Origin: Streptomyces sp. NBC_00358 | Lineage (GTDB): Bacteria; Actinomycetota; Actinomycetes; Streptomycetales; Streptomycetaceae | Assembly (NCBI RefSeq): GCF_036099295.1 | Contig: NZ_CP107976.1 | Span: 2,666,001 to 2,730,000 of the forward strand | Direction: 5' to 3' | Length of the DNA stretch: 64,000 nucleotides | In this document: piece by piece, positions 58,764-64,000 of the stretch | How positions within the stretch are numbered: the first letter of the stretch is position 1 | How the letters are laid out: each line of letters opens with the position of its first letter | The notes under the pieces: model-generated | Seen by the model: only the letters and a program-made list of their open reading frames with translations | What the model was told of the DNA's origin: nothing | Database searches by the model: none | Program-made: the position numbers and the translations under genes

Positions 58764-59450
58764 TCATCCCGCCGGCGGCCGTACGAGACCTTTCCCATAG
58801 GCATAACGGACAGCTTGAGCACGGTCCTTGAGACCGGTCTTGGCGAAGAGATTGTTGATGTGGGTCTTCACCGTGGCCGTGGACACATGCAGCTTGCGGG
58901 CGATCTCGTGATTGCTGAGGCCCTCGGCGATCAGCAGGAGTACCTCCGTCTCGCGCGAGGTGAGCCCGTCCGGCGCTTCCGGAGGCGGGCCGGGCCTCGG
59001 TTCCGGATCCGACAGCCGCTCCAGCAGTCGCCGCTGGATGCTCGGCGAGAGCCCCGCGTCCCCGGAGAGCACGCTTTCCACGGCCCGCACGATCTCGTCG
59101 CCTCCCGCGTCCTTCGTCAGATAGCCGCGGGCTCCGGCGCGGAGTGCGGGAAACAACGACTCGTCGTCCGCGTACGTCGTGAGCACGACGACCTGCGTCC
59201 CGGGATACTCGGCACGGATGCGGCGGGTGGCCTCGACCCCGTCGCAGCGGGGCATGCGCAGATCCATCAGCACGACGTCCGGGGCGAGTTCGGCCACCAG
59301 CCGCACCGCCTCAGCCCCGTCACCGGCCGCGCCGACGACCTCGATCCCCGGCAGCAGTCCCAGAAGCATCACGATGCCTTCGCGGACGACCGTCTGATCG
59401 TCCGCGACCACGACGCGCGCCGGCTTCCTGCCCTCCGCCCTCTCGGTCAT
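58764..59450 (-). CDS. NarL/LuxR-family response regulator
   Basis: A 228-residue regulator: receiver with VVADDQTVVREGIVMLL, phospho-acceptor aspartate in DVVLMDLRMPRCDGVEA, and YLTKDAGGDEI; then a LuxR-type HTH (DGLTSRETEVLLLIAEGLSN, HEIARKLHVSTATVKTHINN). It is the last gene of a three-gene operon, coupled to the kinase by ATGA. Two GGGTGGATC repeats and a CTCCACCCG-CGGGTGGAG palindrome upstream of that operon are candidate autoregulatory sites. Confidence 0.92.
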   Translation of the reverse strand: MTERAEGRKPARVVVADDQTVVREGIVMLLGLLPGIEVVGAAGDGAEAVRLVAELAPDVVLMDLRMPRCDGVEATRRIRAEYPGTQVVVLTTYADDESLFPALRAGARGYLTKDAGGDEIVRAVESVLSGDAGLSPSIQRRLLERLSDPEPRPGPPPEAPDGLTSRETEVLLLIAEGLSNHEIARKLHVSTATVKTHINNLFAKTGLKDRAQAVRYAYGKGLVRPPAG

Positions 59451-60598
59451 ACAGGCACCTTCAGCGTCACCACGAACCCCTCCTCGCCCGGTCCGGCATC
59501 CAGCGAGCCGCCCAGCAACTCGGCGCGCTCCCGCATGCCCAGCAGACCGTACCCGGCTCCCGAAGCGCTGAGCTCGCCCGGTTTTCCACCCGAATCCCGT
59601 ACGTCCAAAGTCACTTCGTGCTCGCCGTAGTCGAGCCGGATGTGGACTCTGGCACCCGGAGCGTGTTTGCGTACGTTCGTCAGCGCCTCCTGCGCGACTC
59701 TGCGCACCGCCTGGGAGGCCTCCGCCGGCAGTGGCTGGCGCTCGCCCGTCACCATGACTTCGGCTCCGTCGGCGGTCGTGACGAGTTCGCCGAGGAAGTC
59801 CTCCAGCGGAGACATCTCGCCCCGGAGCGCGGAGAGTGCCTGGCGGGTCTCCGCGAGTCCCTCGCGCGCCATTCCCCGTGCCGCCACGACCCGTTCGAGG
59901 ATCGTCTCCCGGTCCGCCCCCCGCTCGATGAGCAGCCGCGCCGCCTCCAGATGCACGAGTTGCGCCGAGAGGCTGTGGGCCAGGACATCATGGATCTCCC
60001 GCGCTATCCGGGCACGCTCCCCGAGCGCGGCCGACTGCGCCTCCGCCGCACGTGCCGCGCGCTCCTGGGCCAGCAGCCGCTGCGCACTCCCCCGTGCCTC
60101 CGCGTCGAGGCGCAGCACATACCCCGCGAGGGCGAGTCCCACGGTGGTGGCCACGGTGGTCAGCCAGTCGTCGTTGTTGACCGCCGCGTACGCGCCCAGT
60201 GCCACCGCGGCGAACGGCAGTGCCGCCGCGAGGGGCAGCCGTTCGATGGCGCTGACGGCACATCCGCACCAGAGGACGACCGCCGCAACCCGGAAGCCCA
60301 CGTCCTGCCCCACGGCCGCGAGCGCCAGCAGCAGAACGAGCAGCCCCAGGGACGGCAGGAGGCGATGCTCCAGCGTGGTCCGCCAAAACCCCCAGGCGAG
60401 GACCCCGCACACGACGATTCCCGTGATCGCTCCGGCGAGGGCCCAGCCGTTCAGCTCCGTGTTCGTGAACGTCGTGGCGATGAGCATGGCGAGGACGAGG
60501 ACCCGCGTGACCCGGGCGAGCGCTCGGCGGGCCCTGTGGACGCCCACGCGGGAGAGTGCCTCACGGGAGGGCCAGCGCAGCCACGCGTTGTCCGTCAC
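59447..60598 (-). CDS. Sensor histidine kinase (HisKA_3 family)
   Basis: A 383-residue kinase with five or six closely packed transmembrane helices (about 30-165) and almost no extracellular domain, the type that senses within the membrane (like LiaS or DesK). The phospho-acceptor histidine is in ARIAREIHDVLAHSLSAQLV; the HATPase domain has AQEALTNVRKHAPG, DVRDSGG and GYGLLGMRERAELLGGSL. It overlaps both neighbours (GTGA upstream, ATGA downstream). The signal is unknown; cell-envelope or lipid state is a reasonable guess from topology. Confidence 0.9.
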   Translation of the reverse strand: MTDNAWLRWPSREALSRVGVHRARRALARVTRVLVLAMLIATTFTNTELNGWALAGAITGIVVCGVLAWGFWRTTLEHRLLPSLGLLVLLLALAAVGQDVGFRVAAVVLWCGCAVSAIERLPLAAALPFAAVALGAYAAVNNDDWLTTVATTVGLALAGYVLRLDAEARGSAQRLLAQERAARAAEAQSAALGERARIAREIHDVLAHSLSAQLVHLEAARLLIERGADRETILERVVAARGMAREGLAETRQALSALRGEMSPLEDFLGELVTTADGAEVMVTGERQPLPAEASQAVRRVAQEALTNVRKHAPGARVHIRLDYGEHEVTLDVRDSGGKPGELSASGAGYGLLGMRERAELLGGSLDAGPGEEGFVVTLKVPV

Positions 60599-61122
60599 AG
60601 ACGCTCCTTCCGCAGGGCCCGACCCACGCCGTCACCGTACGCCGGGCTCTGTCCGATCACCGACGGCCGCGAGGACTGCACCCGCCAGGCCACCAGCCCG
60701 GAACGGACCAGCAGGGTGGCCGCCAGGCCGAGCGTCAGGGCCGAGGAGCCCTGGTGCACACCGAGCACGGCACCGATACCGAACAGCCCAAGGCGCAGGC
60801 AGATGCCGACGATCCAGACGGCCCCGCCGGCCTTGGTGCTCCTGCTCCACACGGCGCCGTCCGGCTCCGTCCATATCCGGGTCGTCCACGCCCATCCGGC
60901 TCCGACGGCCAGTGCTGTCACCAACTCCGTACCCAGGAGGAGGGACGCCTCGACCTGGTGGTGCGGGTCGATCAATCCGGGGTCGCGCAGTGCCATGAAG
61001 GCCAGCACGGCGGGCACGATCCACCAGCGCCTGTCCGAACTGATCCGGCGCGCACGGAACTGGCGCGCGATCACCACAACCGCGACGGCGACGATCACCA
61101 CAGCATTGACGAGCCCGGACAT
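60595..61122 (-). CDS. DUF1453-like four-helix membrane protein
   Basis: A 175-residue protein with about four helices: MSGLVNAVVIVAVAVVVIAR at the start, then a cytoplasmic RQFRARRISSDRRWW segment, and two more pairs after it. It looks like the CcdC/DUF1453 family. It is translated together with a membrane kinase and its regulator (GTGA overlap), so it may be a third component that modulates the kinase, as LiaF does for LiaS. That role is inference. A palindrome and phased repeats lie 95-150 bases upstream. Confidence 0.75.
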   Translation of the reverse strand: MSGLVNAVVIVAVAVVVIARQFRARRISSDRRWWIVPAVLAFMALRDPGLIDPHHQVEASLLLGTELVTALAVGAGWAWTTRIWTEPDGAVWSRSTKAGGAVWIVGICLRLGLFGIGAVLGVHQGSSALTLGLAATLLVRSGLVAWRVQSSRPSVIGQSPAYGDGVGRALRKERL

Positions 61123-61216
61123 GCACGGCCTCCGTGAGCGAGAAGCGGTTGTCCGCAGCGAGCGCTGCCGACACCGTCGACGCTACGGAAATCGCGTCCC
61201 CGGCAGATCGGAGCCC

Positions 61217-61269
61217 GGGTGGATCGTGGGTGGATCCCCCGTGCCGCGCTCCTCCACCCGCGGGTGGAG
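61217..61269. promoter_or_regulatory. Phased repeats and an 18-bp palindrome upstream of the three-gene signalling operon
   Basis: GGGTGGATC occurs at 61217-61225 and 61228-61236, 11 bases apart (one helical turn). CTCCACCCGCGGGTGGAG (61252-61269) is a perfect palindrome that contains the same GGGTGGA element in both orientations. All lie within the 334-base gap 61123-61456, 95-150 bases upstream of the DUF1453-like start. Confidence 0.55.
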
Positions 61270-61389
61270 CCTCGCCGCGCGCCGCGCCGGGCCGCGACCG
61301 GCGGCCCGGGCTCAGGCTTCCTTCGCCCCTCCGCGCCGACCCGGCCCACCCGGGGGGTCCGCGCCGGAGCCCGCTCCTCGAACGCCGGA

Positions 61390-61413
61390 GGGGCGGAGTT
61401 CTCACTCCGCCCC
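61390..61413 (-). terminator. Hairpin after parE
   Basis: A perfect 10-bp stem (GGGGCGGAGT and complement) with a TCTC loop lies 43 bases past the parE stop on its coding strand. Confidence 0.75.
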
Positions 61414-61456
61414 GCACCAGACAGTTCCAGGCACCCGAAGACGCCCGGGAGGGCTC

Positions 61457-63580
61457 CTACGCGTCGATCCGCGACCGGTCCAGCGTCGCGGCCGAGCTCG
61501 AGATGAACTCCTTGCGGGGAGCCACGTCGTTACCCATCAGCAGATCGAACACCTGCTCGGACGCTTCCAGGTCGGAGATGTTGATCCGGCGCAGCGTCCG
61601 GAACCTCGGATCCATCGTCGTCTCGGCCAGCTGATCGGCGTCCATCTCGCCGAGACCCTTGTACCGCTGGATCGAGTCCTTGTAGCGCACACCCTTGCGC
61701 TGCAGCTCCAGCACCGTCTCCCGCAGCTCACGGTCCGAGTACGTGTAGACGTACTTGTCCTGCCCCTTCTTGGGCTGGCTGAGCTCGATCCGGTGCAGCG
61801 GCGGGACCGCCGCGAACACCCGGCCCGCCTCGACCATGGGCCGCATGTACCGCTGGAACAGCGTCAGCAGCAGAATCCGGATGTGCGCGCCGTCGACATC
61901 GGCGTCGACGAGGAGAATGATCTTCCCGTAGCGCGCCGCGTCGATGTCGAAGGTCCGCCCGGACCCCGCCCCTATGACCTGGATGATCGCACCGCACTCG
62001 GCGTTCTTCAGCATGTCCGTCACGGACGCCTTCTGAACGTTGAGGATCTTGCCCCGGATCGGCAGCAGCGCCTGGAACTCGGAGTTCCGGGCCAGCTTCG
62101 CCGTACCCAGCGCGGAGTCGCCCTCGACGATGAACAGCTCGCTGCGCTCCACGTCGTCGCTGCGGCAGTCGGCGAGCTTGGCGGGCAGCGAGGAGGATTC
62201 CAGAGCCGTCTTCCGGCGCTGCGCGTCCTTGTGCTGACGGGCGGCGATCCGCGTACGGGCGGCGGCGACGGCCTTCTCCATCACGACCCGCGCCTGCGCG
62301 GCCGTGTCCCGCTTCGGGGAGGTCAGGAACGCCTTGAGCTCCTTGGTCACCACGTTCGTCACGATGCGGCGGGCAGCCGAGGTGCCAAGGACCTCCTTGG
62401 TCTGCCCCTCGAACTGCGGCTCGGCGAGACGCACGGTGACGACGGCCGTGAGGCCCTCCAGCGCGTCGTCCTTGACGATGTCGTCCTCGGCGACCCGGAG
62501 CATCTTCTTGGCCCGGAGGACCTCGTTCATCGTCTTGGCGACGGCCTGCTCGAAGCCCGCGACATGGGTGCCGCCCTTGGGCGTGGCGATGATGTTCACG
62601 AACGACTTCAGGTTCGTGTCGTAACCGGTGCCCCAGCGCATCGCGACATCGACACCCAGCTCACGGGTGACCTCGGTCGGCGTCATCTGTCCGTGCTCGT
62701 CGAGGACCGGGACGGTCTCCTTGAAGGTCCCCTGTCCGAAGAAGCGGAGGACGTCGTTGACCGGCTTGTCGGAGGCCAGGTACTCGCAGAACTCGCTGAT
62801 CCCGCCGTCGAAGCGGAACGACTCCTCGCCCTTGCTGCCACCGTCGCCGAGCCCGTATTCGTCACGGACGACGATGGTCAGGCCAGGCACCAGGAAGGCG
62901 GTCTGACGGGCGCGCTGGTGGAGGTGCTCCAGCGAGAGCTTGGCGTCCTTGAGGAAGATCTGGCGGTCGGCCCAGTAGCGCACACGGGTGCCGGTGCGGG
63001 TCTTCGGGATCCGCTTGAGCTTGCGCAGCCCGCCCGTCGCGTCGAAGGCGGCGTCGGAGCCGTCGGCCTTGAACGCTCCCGGGGTGCCACGGCGGAAGCT
63101 CACCGCGTGGGTCTGGCCGTTGCGGTCCACCTCGACGTCCAGCCGGGCGGAGAGCGCGTTCACCACAGAGGCGCCCACGCCGTGCAGACCGCCCGAGGCG
63201 GCGTACGAGCCGCCGCCGAACTTGCCGCCGGCGTGCAGCTTGGTCATGACGACCTCGACACCGGAGAGCCCGGTCTTGGGCTCCACGTCGACGGGGATGC
63301 CGCGGCCGTTGTCCCGCACCTCGACGGAGGCGTCGTCGTGCAGGATGACGTCGATGTGGTCGCAGTAGCCCCCGAGGGCCTCGTCCACGGAGTTGTCGAT
63401 GATCTCCCAGAGGCAGTGCATCAGGCCACGACTGTCGGTCGACCCGATGTACATGCCCGGGCGCTTCCGCACTGCCTCGAGCCCCTCAAGGACGAGCAGG
63501 TGCCGCGCGGTGTAGTTGGAACCGTCCCGGTCTGCTCCGGTCAGCAGCGCTGTGGACGGCACGGACGTCTCGGCGGTCAC
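61457..63580 (-). CDS. parE: DNA topoisomerase IV subunit B
   Basis: A 707-residue ATPase subunit. The GHKL domain has EIIDNSVDEALGGYCD (Mg-binding asparagine), VRDNGRGIPV, and GGLHGVGASVVNALS. The transducer domain follows, and the TOPRIM region contains FIVEGDSALGTAKLARNSEF (EGDS) and ILLVDADVDGAHIRILLLTL (DxD). The family's C-terminal PGMYIG and QRYKGLGEMD signatures are present. With ParC it decatenates chromosomes. The GTG at 63580 is preceded by GAGGAG nine bases upstream. It is an 18-kb neighbour of parC on the other strand rather than in one operon. Confidence 0.94.
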   Translation of the reverse strand: MTAETSVPSTALLTGADRDGSNYTARHLLVLEGLEAVRKRPGMYIGSTDSRGLMHCLWEIIDNSVDEALGGYCDHIDVILHDDASVEVRDNGRGIPVDVEPKTGLSGVEVVMTKLHAGGKFGGGSYAASGGLHGVGASVVNALSARLDVEVDRNGQTHAVSFRRGTPGAFKADGSDAAFDATGGLRKLKRIPKTRTGTRVRYWADRQIFLKDAKLSLEHLHQRARQTAFLVPGLTIVVRDEYGLGDGGSKGEESFRFDGGISEFCEYLASDKPVNDVLRFFGQGTFKETVPVLDEHGQMTPTEVTRELGVDVAMRWGTGYDTNLKSFVNIIATPKGGTHVAGFEQAVAKTMNEVLRAKKMLRVAEDDIVKDDALEGLTAVVTVRLAEPQFEGQTKEVLGTSAARRIVTNVVTKELKAFLTSPKRDTAAQARVVMEKAVAAARTRIAARQHKDAQRRKTALESSSLPAKLADCRSDDVERSELFIVEGDSALGTAKLARNSEFQALLPIRGKILNVQKASVTDMLKNAECGAIIQVIGAGSGRTFDIDAARYGKIILLVDADVDGAHIRILLLTLFQRYMRPMVEAGRVFAAVPPLHRIELSQPKKGQDKYVYTYSDRELRETVLELQRKGVRYKDSIQRYKGLGEMDADQLAETTMDPRFRTLRRINISDLEASEQVFDLLMGNDVAPRKEFISSSAATLDRSRIDA

Positions 63581-63953
63581 GCGGTTCGCTCCTCGCTGAA
63601 TTTCATGGGAGACCCTTTTGGGTAAGGGCCCGGCTTCGGTCGCCGCTCAGAGGGTACCGAGGCCTGGTAGAGCCGTTGTAGCACCACCCTCGCATGAACT
63701 CACACTAGTCCAGGGTCGCATGGGTGTTCGATCCCTCGATGGAGTGAAGTACATATCACGTTCCCTTCCAGGCATGAACCATTTAGGCTCCGGGCACGTC
63801 CTCATGAACAACCGGCAATCCAGCCGGGAGGACCGACCACCTGACAGACAGCGCGAACCCGTACAGACACGAAGACACGCAATACGGCTCATTCGCCGCC
63901 AACCGGCAACAGACAGCCGGCTCGAAAGAAAATTTCGAGGAAAAGCCGCGAGC
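63581..63953. other. Upstream region of parE, no gene supported
   Basis: Roughly 370 bases between parE and a promoter cluster at the window edge. A plus-strand frame of 121 codons spans most of it but has poor third-position GC, no ribosome site and no recognisable sequence, so it is not called. Composition is lower in GC than the genes, as expected for leader and promoter DNA. Confidence 0.45.
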
Positions 63954-64000
63954 GGGAACGTTTTCGGCCTGGTTGGATGTTGACCCTGGTACGACAGCTC
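63954..64000 (+). promoter_or_regulatory. Candidate SigR-type and vegetative promoters, probably of hrdB
   Basis: GGGAAC (63954-63959), 19 bases, then GTTG (63979-63982) fits the SigR consensus GGGAAT-N18/19-GTTG. TTGACC (63980-63985) overlaps its end and resembles a vegetative -35 whose -10 would lie just beyond the window. In S. coelicolor hrdB lies next to parE, and its known second promoter depends on SigR, so this is probably the hrdB control region; the gene itself is outside. Confidence 0.4.

Noticed and set aside
63718..63740. tRNA-like T-loop (GTTCGATCC)
   Set aside because: No matching T-stem, anticodon arm or acceptor stem can be folded around it.
63618..63983. Plus-strand frame of 121 codons upstream of parE
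   Set aside because: Weak codon bias, no ribosome site, overlaps promoter-like elements and has no recognisable sequence.

Overview
The window is high-GC chromosomal DNA from a Streptomyces-type actinomycete. The evidence is very strong G/C bias at third codon positions, frequent GTG starts, and a gene set typical of that genus: sepH, cutRS, DUF4193, DUF3710, DUF5998, a PatA-type acetyltransferase and coproporphyrin-type ferrochelatase. From memory, the order parE, actP, citrate synthases, parC, ptsH, sepH, hemH, cutRS, dut, kdpDE resembles the S. coelicolor core chromosome in reverse. Nearly everything is housekeeping or regulatory; there is no biosynthetic cluster, intact prophage, insertion sequence, rRNA, tRNA or CRISPR array.

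Layout. 1-1244: a decayed phage-defence island, a pglY fragment fused to a frameshifted brxHI-like helicase fragment, which looks like the remains of a type 2 BREX operon. 1.5-12 kb: a tRNA/rRNA uracil methyltransferase, then a potassium neighbourhood (a KimA-type permease, a small membrane protein, two TrkA/RCK proteins, kdpDE without kdpFABC). 12-20 kb: a secreted polysaccharide lyase, dut, several DUF proteins and the secretion-stress pair cutRS. 20-32 kb: inositol phosphatase, hemH with an iron box, a lactone oxidase, sepH, thymidine kinase and a c-di-AMP phosphodiesterase candidate (ataC). 32-46 kb: PatA, HPr with a DasR site, a GntR regulator, an M23 endopeptidase behind a c-di-AMP riboswitch, an M16 protease pair, parC, and a CobW GTPase. 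46-64 kb: two divergent citrate synthases (one fused to a DNA-binding domain), an iron-box-controlled sucrase/ferredoxin-like protein, a CitA/CitB-type two-component system, a NitT/Tau-type ABC importer, an orphan paralogous response regulator, an acetate permease operon, a three-gene signalling operon, and parE. The right edge carries what look like hrdB-type promoters.

How the genes fit together. Three themes recur. (1) Potassium, turgor and c-di-AMP: KimA-like importer, RCK proteins, KdpDE, AtaC and a ydaO-type riboswitch. (2) Iron: two DmdR1/IdeR-type operators, one between hemH and a transporter and one on the start codon of a Fe-S protein. (3) Carbon and acetyl-CoA: HPr/DasR, PatA, ActP, two citrate synthases and CitA/CitB-like signalling. 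The least explained elements are the HTH-citrate synthase fusion facing a nested palindromic operator, the orphan CitB-type regulator with phased direct repeats, a 22-bp operator-like array near kdpE, and a 15-copy heptanucleotide tract that begins at the stop codon of a DUF3093 gene.
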